A DNA stretch of 29,073 nucleotides from Sphingomonas sp. OV641. Lineage in GTDB: Bacteria; Pseudomonadota; Alphaproteobacteria; Sphingomonadales; Sphingomonadaceae. Positions 23,179 through 29,073 of the stretch are shown here, piece after piece. The position numbers and the translations under genes were made by a program. How positions within the stretch are numbered: the first letter of the stretch is position 1; the number at the start of each line of letters is the position of its first letter. The notes beneath the pieces are model-generated. The model saw only the letters and a list, made by a program, of their open reading frames with translations, was not told the DNA's origin and made no database searches. The stretch is from assembly GCF_900109205.1 (NCBI RefSeq), contig NZ_FNZB01000013.1:1-29073 (forward strand), written 5' to 3'.

Positions 23179-23505
23179 ATGCGTAGGGTGCGGGACTACA
23201 ACGCGGAGCTGAAGGCGCTGGAAGACAAGGCGCGTGGGCTGAAGGCGCGCCGGGTCGAACAGCTCGGGCAGCTCGTCACCGCTACGGGTGCGGATACACT
23301 CGACATGGAAACGCTTGCCGGCGTGCTGCTCGATGCCGTCACGTCACAGAACGAGGAAGCGAAGGAGGCATGGCGTGCGAAGGGCGCCGCCTTCTTTCAA
23401 CGACGCGGGCGCAAAGGTAGCCGGACTGTTGGCGGCAACGGCGACAGCGCAAGTACGCAACCGGGCGCTGATCCAGCGTCTGGAAGCGGCACGGCGTCGG
23501 ACTGA
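23179..23505 (+). CDS. traC: TraC-like mobilization accessory protein
   Basis: A 108-residue protein: an N-terminal coiled coil (RDYNAELKALEDKARGLKARRVEQLGQLV, residues 4-32), then TGADTLDMETLAGVLL and KEAWRAKGAAFFQRR. It matches the small protein that starts the traCDG operon opposite traA in Ti-type systems; sphingomonad annotations often call it TraD. GGAGG occurs twice before ATG 23179. It probably helps assemble the relaxosome at the adjacent oriT. Confidence 0.8.
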   Translation: MRRVRDYNAELKALEDKARGLKARRVEQLGQLVTATGADTLDMETLAGVLLDAVTSQNEEAKEAWRAKGAAFFQRRGRKGSRTVGGNGDSASTQPGADPASGSGTASD

Positions 23506-23521
23506 TACGCGGGGCTGGGTC

Positions 23522-23764
23522 GTGCAACGCCGCGAACGCACCCGCCACCTGATCGAGCTGGGCGGCCTCGTCCAGAAAGCCGGCCTGGTCGAACTCGCCG
23601 ACGACGATCGCGCGACGATCTACGGCGCGCTGCTGGAGCTGGTCGGCCGCGCTCGCGGGGACGATGCCGGCGACACGCTCGCGCTCTGGTGGCGGCGCGG
23701 TAAACGTGCGTTCGACGCGGAAAGCGAAGCGATGGAGAAAGGCGATGGCGGCCCTGGATATTGA
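23522..23764 (+). CDS. traD: TraD-like mobilization protein
   Basis: The recognisable core is RRERTRHLIELGGLVQKAGLVELADDDRATIYGALLEL, the signature of Ti-type TraD, and the tail is ALWWRRGKRAFDAESEA. GTG 23522, 16 bases after the traC stop, gives 80 residues, the usual size. A longer reading from GTG 23375 (GGAGG upstream) is open but only by overlapping traC out of frame. It likely acts with TraC as a relaxosome accessory factor. Confidence 0.75.
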   Translation: MQRRERTRHLIELGGLVQKAGLVELADDDRATIYGALLELVGRARGDDAGDTLALWWRRGKRAFDAESEAMEKGDGGPGY

Positions 23765-24029
23765 GGCGATCCGCTCGGAAATTCGCACGCTGGATTTCGA
23801 GCGCGGCACACCCGCTGATGTGGCGGAATGGCGCGAAGCCGATGCCGAATCCCGCGCCAACCTCGCCATCGAGGACATGGCGCTGAGCGCGGATGACGAG
23901 GCGCTGTTCGATATGCTGCGCGACGAGGCGGTGCCCCCTCCCCTGGCCACGCAAATCCTGCTCAGGCTGCTGGGCCATCCCGACGCCGATCCGGCGCTGG
24001 CGATCACGCCCCTGGAACAGGCCTGCTGA
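23745..24029 (+). CDS. Unknown protein between traD and traG
   Basis: A 94-residue acidic, helical protein (DIEAIRSEIRTLDFERGTPADVAEWREADAESRANLAIEDMALSADDEALFDMLRDEAVPPPLATQILLRLLG). The start at ATG 23745 has AGAAAGG upstream and overlaps the traD end. Its stop overlaps the traG start (TGATG), so it is coupled to traG. No family was recognised; by position it is part of the mobilization operon. Confidence 0.7.
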   Translation: MAALDIEAIRSEIRTLDFERGTPADVAEWREADAESRANLAIEDMALSADDEALFDMLRDEAVPPPLATQILLRLLGHPDADPALAITPLEQAC

Positions 24030-25595
24030 TGCCGGGACCGCTCATCGGCGGGCGTCGGCCGATCAGCTGGCGGCTCGCGATCGTCGTGGCATTCGTCGCG
24101 GCCTATGCGACCGCACGATGGCTGGAAGGCATTTTCGGCGTCGGGCAGATTTCCGGCACGGTGTCGTTCCTGGTCCTGGTCGGCCTGATCGGCGCGACCT
24201 GGTGGATCAACAGCTGCGCCGGCAAGCGCCGGAACGACCTGCTGGGCTCGGCCCGCTTCGGCGACCGCGCCGACGTGCAAGCTGGAGGCGAACGGGGATC
24301 TCCTGATCGGCCGCGCCAAGGAGTCGGGCAAGCTGCTCCGCTATGACGGCGCGGCGCACCTGCTGACGATAGCACCCACACGTTCCGGCAAGGGCGTCGG
24401 CACGATCATCCCCAACCTGCTGCTGCTCGACCGTTCGGTGGTCTGCATCGACCCCAAGGGCGAGAATGCCCGCGTCACGGCCCGTGCGCGGGCCAGCAAG
24501 GGCCTCGTGTGGTGTCTGGACCCTTTCGGCGTCTCCGGGCGTCCTGCGGCCCGTTACACCCCCCTGGCGCAGCTAGACCCGGCCAGCCCGGACCTCACGG
24601 AAGATGCGCAAACGATCGCTGACGCGCTGGTCCATGACGCGCCGGGGCAATCGGGCGAGGCGCATTGGAACGAGGAAGCCAAGGCGCTGATCGCCGGCGT
24701 GATCCTGCACACCGTCATCCACGAGCCCATGTCCCAAGCCACGCTGGCGACCGTGCGCGACAAGCTCACCCGCGATCCCGCCGGCCTCGCCGCACTGCTG
24801 GCGGACATGCAGGCCAGCACCGGCGCGCATGGCCTGATCGCGCGCGCCGCCAATCGCCAGCTCGGCAAATCCGATCGCGAAGCGGCGGGCGTCCTATCCT
24901 CGGCGCAACGCCACACCCACTTTCTCGACAGCCCGCGCCTGGTCGAAAGCACGTCCGCGTCCGACTTCCGCTTCGCGGACCTCAAGGAGCGGCCCGGCAC
25001 CGTGTTCCTGTGCCTGCCGCCCGACCGGCTCGATACTTATGCGCGCTGGCTGCGGCTGCTGATCGCCCAAGCTGTGACCGACATGGCGCGCTCCCCTGCC
25101 CGGCCGGAACGCCCCGTGCTGTTTCTGCTCGATGAGTTCGCGGCGCTCGGCCGCCTGGAGCCGGTGGAGCGCGCGATGGGGCTGATGGCCGGCTATGGGC
25201 TCCAGCTCTGGCCGATCCTCCAGGACATGCACCAGCTCCGCGCGCTCTATGGCGAGCGCGCTGGCACCTTCCTGTCCAATGCCGGCGTGATCCAGACGTT
25301 CGGCGTCAATGACCATGCCACCGCCGACATGCTCTCGCGTACGATCGGCGACACGACGCTGGAATATGCGACCCTCAGCACGTCGCGCGGTACAGGCTGG
25401 GGTGACAATCGCGCCGGTCCCTCGGAAAGCGTCAGCACGCACGTCACGGCGCGGCGGCTCGTCACGCCCGACGAAATCATGCGGATGCCGGCCGACACGC
25501 TCCTGCTGCTGCGCCAGGGCGAGCGCCCGCTCTGGGCCAGCAAAGTCCGCTACTATGACCAGCGCGAGTTCGCCGGCCTGTTCGATCCGGCATGA
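24029..25595 (+). pseudogene. traG: TraG/VirD4 coupling protein, frameshifted
   Basis: This encodes the ATPase that links a relaxosome to a type IV secretion channel. The first frame gives two membrane helices (ISWRLAIVVAFVAAYATARWLEG; VSFLVLVGLIGATWWINSC) and LLGSARFGDRADV. From about 24278 homology continues one base over: LEANGDLLIGRAKESGKLLRYDGAAHLLTIAPTRSGKGVGT, with Walker A at 24375-24404, then Walker B VLFLLDEFAALG and the normal end LRQGERPLWASKVRYYDQREFAGLF. The frames join at GTG-C-AAG, an extra base or a two-base loss. The first ATG in the second frame (24438) comes after Walker A, so neither piece would work alone. It may be a true mutation or a sequence error. Confidence 0.88.
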
Positions 25596-25624
25596 TCGCG
25601 CACACCGGTCCTTGAAGATTAAAC

Positions 25625-25640
25625 GGTGAGCTTTGGGGTA
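25625..25640 (+). repeat. Isolated repA iteron
   Basis: GGTGAGCTTTGGGGTA matches the consensus of the main iteron array but lies about 300 bases upstream of it, 30 bases after traG. An inverted single copy at 25826-25841 stands between it and the array. Confidence 0.75.
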
Positions 25641-25718
25641 TCGCCTCGCCGCCTTCTCCACCGGCGGAACGCTAAAGGTACACACCGCCGGTTTCGCTCG
25701 GCTTCGTCTGGAAGCCCT

Positions 25719-25791
25719 GCGGCCGTTAGGCCGCTCTGGTGACGGCGATAGCCGGCACGGATCGCGAAGGAGCATTGGCCGTTAGGCCAAT
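25719..25791 (+). repeat. Two GGCCGTTAGGCC hairpins
   Basis: GCGGCCGTTAGGCCGC (25719-25734) and ATTGGCCGTTAGGCCAAT (25774-25791) share the same GTTA loop and GGCC stem but have different, still-paired flanks. Two compensated hairpins beside the origin suggest a structural role, for instance in single-strand initiation or copy control. Neither is followed by a T-run. Confidence 0.6.
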
Positions 25792-25808
25792 TCCGCTATC
25801 TCCTGTGC

Positions 25809-25817
25809 TTATGCACA
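25809..25817 (+). other. DnaA box
   Basis: TTATGCACA fits the DnaA box consensus TTATNCACA. It is followed within 40 bases by an AT-rich stretch and then the iterons, the usual order at iteron plasmid origins. It is embedded in a small hairpin (CCTGTG/CACAGG). Confidence 0.65.
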
Positions 25818-25825
25818 GGGTGGCT

Positions 25826-25841
25826 TACCCCGAAACTCACC
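25826..25841 (-). repeat. Inverted repA iteron
   Basis: On the minus strand this reads GGTGAGTTTCGGGGTA, one iteron placed between the DnaA box and the AT-rich stretch. An opposite-facing iteron could help initiator-mediated pairing or regulation. Confidence 0.75.
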
Positions 25842-25850
25842 CATTGCGTT

Positions 25851-25884
25851 CAGATTCAATAATTCTTCTAAGATTCAAGATTCA
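25851..25884 (+). other. AT-rich unwinding region of oriV
   Basis: A markedly AT-rich stretch in GC-rich surroundings, with three AGATTCA repeats (25852-25858, 25871-25877, 25878-25884). Direct AT-rich repeats next to iterons and a DnaA box are the usual unwinding element. Confidence 0.6.
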
Positions 25885-25927
25885 GGCGCTCGAAACCCGC
25901 GGAAAACCAGCAGAAATTAGCTCTAGA

Positions 25928-26061
25928 AGTGAGGGTTAGGGTCGATTCGCGTGAGCCTTGGGGTAACCAACGGTGAGCGTTCGGGCGGATTAAGGTGAGT
26001 GTTCGGGTCGATTTTGGTGAGCCTTAGGGTACCTGGAGAATTGATGGTGAGTTTTGGGGTA
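25928..26061 (+). repeat. Iteron array of the replication origin
   Basis: Six 16-bp direct repeats of consensus GGTGAGYNTTNGGGTA begin at 25928, 25950, 25972, 25994, 26016 and 26046. The first five are exactly 22 bp apart, two helical turns, as for initiator monomers on one DNA face; the sixth is 30 bp further. The first copy is the most degenerate and the last is nearest consensus. This is the binding site for the RepA encoded downstream. Confidence 0.9.
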
Positions 26062-26116
26062 TCTCCTCACCGTAGATCGGGGAGCCGAGTGGATTGCCCA
26101 ACTCACTTTTCATGTT

Positions 26117-26149
26117 AAGGTGAGCGCAACAATAGCTATCGCTCACCTT
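26117..26149 (+). promoter_or_regulatory. Inverted-repeat operator before repA
   Basis: AAGGTGAGCG (26117-26126) and CGCTCACCTT (26140-26149) form a perfect 10-bp inverted repeat with a 13-base spacer, ending 12 bases before repA. The arms are iteron halves (GGTGAGC). Rep_3 initiators commonly repress their own gene as dimers through exactly such inverted iteron halves. Confidence 0.75.
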
Positions 26150-26161
26150 TGAGACACACCC

Positions 26162-27037
26162 ATGCCCCAGCCCGCGCTTGCAGATGGATCGTTCCGCACC
26201 CTAACTCAGCGAGGCAAGGGCAACCCCTTCAATCCCTCTCATTATGGCGAGATCGTAAAGCCGGGCGAGCTGGTCGACATTGTCGAGCTAAGTCCCCTCA
26301 CCCTCGCCGATCGCCGCACCTACAATCTTCTGATCGCCAATGCTTGGGAGCGGATCGGCGAGCCGATCGTCCATCGGATTGCCAAAACGGCGCTGAAAGG
26401 CACGCATCAGGGTAACGAGCGGATTGAGGCCTCCCTGCTCCGCCTGATGGGCACGATCGCGATCGTCACCATCCGAAAGAGCGGCAAGAGCTACAAGCGC
26501 CGTGTACAACTTCTCGGCCCGAGCGACGAAAGCTTGGAGAAGGACGGCTTCCTCCACTACCGCATCCCTGAGGAACTGATCGAAATCCTGCGGAACAGCG
26601 AGGTGTATGCCCGCCTCAAAACGCAGGTGATGTACTGCTTCGAGTCGAAATACGCCCTCTGCCTCTACGAGATGATCGAGCGGCGGATCGGCCTCGAATA
26701 CAAGCAGACCGAGGAGTTTACGATTGAGGAGCTGCGCGGGCTGCTCAACGTGCCCGCTGGCAAGCTGGAGCGGTTCGCCGATCTCAATAAATACTGCCTC
26801 AAGGTGGCGGTGGAGGAGATCAACAAGCTCTGCCCCTTTTACGTCGATTTCACCCCCATTAAGAAGGGCCGCAAGGTCGAGCGGATCGCGCTCCACTGGT
26901 TCCCGAAAACCTCCAGCGGGAAGCGGGACGCGCAAAGCCTGATCGACCAGCACAGCGTCGTCCGTCGCGCCAAGATGCGCGGGCTGGCAGCCGAACTGCC
27001 GGTGCTGGTGGATTTTAGCGCGCCGGCCGAAAGGTGA
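26162..27037 (+). CDS. repA: Plasmid replication initiator (Rep_3 family)
   Basis: A 291-residue initiator with two winged-helix halves. The N-terminal half includes PLTLADRRTYNLLIANAW and LMGTIAIVTIRKSGKSYKRRVQLLG. The C-terminal half has the conserved YALCLYEMIERRIGLEYKQTEEFTIEELRGLLNVPAGKLERFADLNKYCLKVAVEEIN. It would bind the upstream iterons as a monomer to open oriV and the inverted repeat at 26117-26149 as a dimer to limit its own synthesis. Start at ATG 26162; no strong ribosome site, which fits low expression. Confidence 0.93.
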   Translation: MPQPALADGSFRTLTQRGKGNPFNPSHYGEIVKPGELVDIVELSPLTLADRRTYNLLIANAWERIGEPIVHRIAKTALKGTHQGNERIEASLLRLMGTIAIVTIRKSGKSYKRRVQLLGPSDESLEKDGFLHYRIPEELIEILRNSEVYARLKTQVMYCFESKYALCLYEMIERRIGLEYKQTEEFTIEELRGLLNVPAGKLERFADLNKYCLKVAVEEINKLCPFYVDFTPIKKGRKVERIALHWFPKTSSGKRDAQSLIDQHSVVRRAKMRGLAAELPVLVDFSAPAER

Positions 27038-27042
27038 GCTGT

Positions 27043-27058
27043 TACCCCAAAACTCACC
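27043..27058 (-). repeat. Inverted iteron downstream of repA
   Basis: On the minus strand this reads GGTGAGTTTTGGGGTA, identical to the iteron at 26046-26061. It starts 5 bases after the repA stop codon, in opposite orientation, bracketing the gene with initiator sites. Confidence 0.75.
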
Positions 27059-27111
27059 GATAGGCCTGCTGCCAGTTTAAAGGTGGACGTGTTCACGTGC
27101 TTTCGTGATAT

Positions 27112-27132
27112 CATGTTCACACGTCAACACGT
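27112..27132 (+). other. Centromere-like (parS) site 1
   Basis: CATGTTCACACG, two variable bases, then AACACGT. It matches the reverse complement of the site upstream of parA at 18 of 21 positions. A further related ACGTGTTCACGTG lies at 27087-27099. It sits in the convergent gap between repA and the GIY-YIG gene, close to the partition genes. Confidence 0.6.
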
Positions 27133-27169
27133 GGGCTGAGGGTGATCTGGGTGCTACCTTCAGATGCGG

Positions 27170-27847
27170 TCACTCACCCAGCCCTTGCATGTTCCAATCG
27201 GGCCGGATCATTCGGATCAACCCCGCTTCCAACCCTGGCGCGGTCAGCACCGGAAGCCCGTGCCACGTTGAATCCTCAGGGGTCGCGATCAGGATCTCGA
27301 CACGGCTGCCTACATTAAGCGCCCTCAGGATAAGGCCTTTGATGCGCGCACTAGTGCGTTGCCGGGCGTGACCGCGAACATAATGCGCCATGCGGCCCCG
27401 CAAACCGCGCTGGGTCAGTCCTATATAGCGGATGATCCCGTCCACCACGAACGCATAGACACCAGCGTCTACCGGCACGATGCAGTCAGGTTCAAAAGCC
27501 TCATCGCTGATCGGAGTCCATTGCCCAATCCGAATGAACCCTGCGTCAATGAGGCGGGAGGCCGGGGTCGGCTCGTTCGCGGTAGCCGCCTCAGGCTTCG
27601 GCCGTTCCTTGGCCGGTGATCGCATTTCCGGACCGGAGGCATCGGTGCGTTGCTTCCGGCCCAGATCGATCCCTGAGCGTTCGAGAACCTGCCGCACGTG
27701 TTGATAACGAATGCCGAGTTGGGCAGCGATTTCCGTACGCAAGTACCCAGCTCGCGCGAGGCCACGAATTTGGTCTGCTTTGGTGCTCAGTCCGGCAGTG
27801 ACCTGATGGACCGGCAGACGCTCGCCGGGAGGCAGCGGCTCACCCAT
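27170..27847 (-). CDS. GIY-YIG nuclease-domain protein with N-terminal HTH
   Basis: A 225-residue protein. Residues about 22-58 (TKADQIRGLARAGYLRTEIAAQLGIRYQHVRQVLERSG) form a helix-turn-helix. A Pro/Glu-rich linker follows, then a GIY-YIG domain with GVY at 129-131, YIG at 141-143, basic residues RGLRGR (147-152) and a later Glu in APGLEAGLIRMIRPDW. It lies downstream of the parA-RHH pair on the same strand, 33 bases after the RHH gene, so it is probably co-transcribed. It may be a site-directed nuclease for plasmid maintenance or competition; its target is unknown. Confidence 0.85.
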   Translation of the reverse strand: MGEPLPPGERLPVHQVTAGLSTKADQIRGLARAGYLRTEIAAQLGIRYQHVRQVLERSGIDLGRKQRTDASGPEMRSPAKERPKPEAATANEPTPASRLIDAGFIRIGQWTPISDEAFEPDCIVPVDAGVYAFVVDGIIRYIGLTQRGLRGRMAHYVRGHARQRTSARIKGLILRALNVGSRVEILIATPEDSTWHGLPVLTAPGLEAGLIRMIRPDWNMQGLGE

Positions 27848-27880
27848 AAATGCTTCGCCCCCTCCTCTTTCGGAGCTGCG

Positions 27881-28150
27881 TCACCGCTCCCCGAACGGGT
27901 GCTTGCCGTACTGGCGCATTAGGAGGTCGATCGCCTCGCCCATCAAGGCCTGGAGGGTAGTTCCGTTCTCCGCCGCTAGCACGTTTAGGCCCCGGCTAAC
28001 CTCCGGGCTGAAGTATGCGCTTACCGCCTTCTTGCCCTGCCGCGCTGCCGATCGCACCGGCGCCGCCCCCTCGATGGGTGGAACCGAGACGCTCGGCTCC
28101 ACCTTCGCGCGTTCTGCGCGCTGCTGCCTCATGGCACCAAATTTGCTCAT
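27881..28150 (-). CDS. Small ribbon-helix-helix partition protein (ParB/ParG-like)
   Basis: An 89-residue protein with a flexible, basic N-terminus and a C-terminal ribbon-helix-helix (KKAVSAYFSPEVSRGLNVLAAENGTTLQALMGEAIDLLMRQYG, residues about 40-82). Its ATG follows the parA stop by one base. A small RHH protein immediately after a ParA is the type Ib partition layout, where it binds the centromere, stimulates ParA ATPase and represses the operon. The centromere-like sites at 27112, 28191 and 28842 are likely targets. Confidence 0.8.
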   Translation of the reverse strand: MSKFGAMRQQRAERAKVEPSVSVPPIEGAAPVRSAARQGKKAVSAYFSPEVSRGLNVLAAENGTTLQALMGEAIDLLMRQYGKHPFGER

Positions 28151-28151
28151 G

Positions 28152-28829
28152 TCAGCCTCGCTTCTTCCTGCTCTGCTTACCTGTGGGCAGGTTCACATGT
28201 TCTCGTGTCCACGTCCATAGTGCGGCAATCTCCTCTGCCGCCTTACCGTCGGGCTCCGCCTCCATCGCGGTTTTCCCTTGCGCTGTGCTGTGGTGATAGA
28301 TCGCGCGCATAGTGAGCATGACGGGCGCGACCGGGACGCCCATGCCCTCAACGCCGTCGCTGCCCTCGATCAGCTCGCGCGCGTCCCGGTAAGTAGTTGG
28401 TGCACGCTGAGGGCCGCCCATGAAGAGCACGAAGGCCGGCTTGCCTGCTGCCTTCACCAACTCGGCCGTCGTTTCGACCGCTGACAAGTCGAACGCCTGG
28501 GGACGGCACGGAATGAGGATCAGGTCCGCGGCCTTGCACGCCTCGCGCGCCATAATGTCCGCGTGTGGGGGCGTGTCGATGATGACCAGGTCCGCGCCTA
28601 GATCGGCCGCTTGCTGCACCTTCCGCGGAAGGAGGGTAGGGGAGGCACAGTCCACGACCTCAGGGTCCGCGCCGCCTCGCCAGTGATTCCACTGGCTGGC
28701 GGTCGCTTGCGGGTCCGCATCGAGGATCAGCGCAGACAGACCCGCACTGGTGGCAGCGCCGGCAAGGTGGATGGCAAGGGTGGTCTTTCCCGCTCCACCC
28801 TTCTGGCTAATGATCGATATGGTTTTCAT
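28152..28829 (-). CDS. parA: ParA-type partition ATPase
   Basis: A 225-residue Walker-type ATPase. The deviant Walker A KGGAGKTT is at 10-17 with its signature first lysine, then LILDADPQATASQW and the Walker B region DLVIIDTPPHADI. It has no N-terminal helix-turn-helix, so it is the short (type Ib) class that does not itself repress the operon; the RHH partner would. It positions plasmid copies on the nucleoid. The 3' end of the gene contains centromere-like site 2. Confidence 0.93.
   Translation of the reverse strand: MKTISIISQKGGAGKTTLAIHLAGAATSAGLSALILDADPQATASQWNHWRGGADPEVVDCASPTLLPRKVQQAADLGADLVIIDTPPHADIMAREACKAADLILIPCRPQAFDLSAVETTAELVKAAGKPAFVLFMGGPQRAPTTYRDARELIEGSDGVEGMGVPVAPVMLTMRAIYHHSTAQGKTAMEAEPDGKAAEEIAALWTWTREHVNLPTGKQSRKKRG
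28191..28216 (-). other. Centromere-like (parS) site 2, inside parA
   Basis: Read on the minus strand, ACACG, two bases, AACATGT matches the core of sites 1 and 3. It lies within the last codons of parA, so its conservation may be partly coding. It is the weakest of the three sites. Confidence 0.45.
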
Positions 28830-28841
28830 GTGGCCACCTGA

Positions 28842-28862
28842 ACATGTTCGCGTGTGAACATG
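28842..28862 (-). other. Centromere-like (parS) site 3, upstream of parA
   Basis: Minus-strand CATGTTCACACG, two bases, AACATGT; the same element as at 27112-27132. It lies 13 bases upstream of the parA start, where a partition operator/centromere is expected. A nearby GGACGTGTGGTCATG (28872-28886) may extend it. Confidence 0.65.
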
Positions 28863-28923
28863 CTGGATAGCGGACGTGTGGTCATGAGAGCAATCCCGCC
28901 TGTGAACGGCTCAGCGCATGGCT

Positions 28924-28951
28924 TGTCGCGCATATCCTGAGTTTCGCGACA
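28924..28951 (-). other. 28-bp resolvase subsite-like palindrome
   Basis: The site has ends TGTCGCG (28924-28930) and CGCGACA (28945-28951), total 28 bp, the length of a Tn3/gamma-delta crossover subsite. It is 23 bases from the right copy of the 51-bp repeat, as the left res-like region is close to the left copy. It is a probable target of the resolvase at 159-725. Confidence 0.55.
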
Positions 28952-28974
28952 GTAAGGATCGTGGCGGTTCTCCT

Positions 28975-29025
28975 CGTGTGTAAACGCTCGCGCTAAGTGG
29001 CGGCATTCTGATCGCGCTATTTGTC
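28975..29025 (-). repeat. 51-bp inverted repeat, right copy
   Basis: Reverse complement of the element at 49-99 with three mismatches. It lies between the res-like 28-mer and the window end. The sequence beyond it (29026-29073) shows no recognisable gene. Confidence 0.8.
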
Positions 29026-29073
29026 GGCGAGCGTCGCTACGCGGCTACCGGCTTGGTCTCGGCCGATCGCACA

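Noticed and set aside
23288..23521. Longer TraD reading overlapping traC
   Set aside because: It runs out of frame through traC codons; the conserved core begins near 23522. GTG 23375 remains a minor alternative.

Overview
The window looks like most or all of a small mobilizable plasmid from an alphaproteobacterium, most likely a sphingomonad. The evidence is a high-GC composition, a Rep_3-type initiator with 22-bp-spaced iterons, a ParA plus small ribbon-helix-helix partner, and a Ti-type mobilization region. In that region a MobA/TraA relaxase gene is divergent from traC-traD-traG, and a DUF6118 gene follows traA. No rRNA, tRNA or chromosomal housekeeping gene was seen. The host group is an inference from gene content.

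Layout, left to right. (1) 1-0.8 kb: a small serine resolvase with res-like inverted repeats in front of it. A 51-bp element at 49-99 recurs inverted at 28975-29025. (2) 0.75-1.6 kb: a PrlF/YhaV toxin-antitoxin pair with a palindromic operator. (3) 1.7-10.3 kb: a defence block with an HNH nuclease, then a tightly packed run of DUF4258 protein, a degenerate N6-methylase fused to an HsdS-like domain, HsdR, HsdM, HsdS, and a protein with a PD-(D/E)xK-like nuclease signature. (4) 10.3-18.0 kb: a modular region marked by three related palindromes at about 10.30, 15.20 and 18.01 kb, each 18-32 bases past a plus-strand stop codon. The first interval holds a divergent small regulator, a large serine recombinase, two ParB/RepB-like proteins and an Abi_2 (HEPN) protein. 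The second holds one 872-residue ABC-type ATPase with a zinc-hook-like CxxC and a C-terminal Arg-x3-Glu...His set resembling RloC/PrrC anticodon nucleases.

(5) 18.05-18.2 kb: five 29-bp tandem units whose core matches the iterons at the real origin. (6) 18.2-23.0 kb, minus strand: two exported proteins, a 40-residue membrane peptide, a DUF6118 protein and TraA. (7) 23.0-25.6 kb: a candidate MOB_Q oriT, then traC, traD, an unknown gene and a traG that carries a frameshift. (8) 25.6-27.06 kb: oriV (DnaA box, AT-rich stretch, iterons) and repA. (9) 27.1-28.9 kb: a GIY-YIG protein, a small RHH partition protein and ParA, with three related centromere-like sites.

The backbone provides replication, partition, resolution and mobilization. 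No VirB-type channel is present, so transfer would need a helper. The cargo is mostly anti-phage or addiction machinery. The strongest candidates for something new are the palindrome-delimited recombinase/ParB/RepB modules, the pseudo-methylase/specificity fusion beside an intact type I restriction system, and the RloC-like ATPase.
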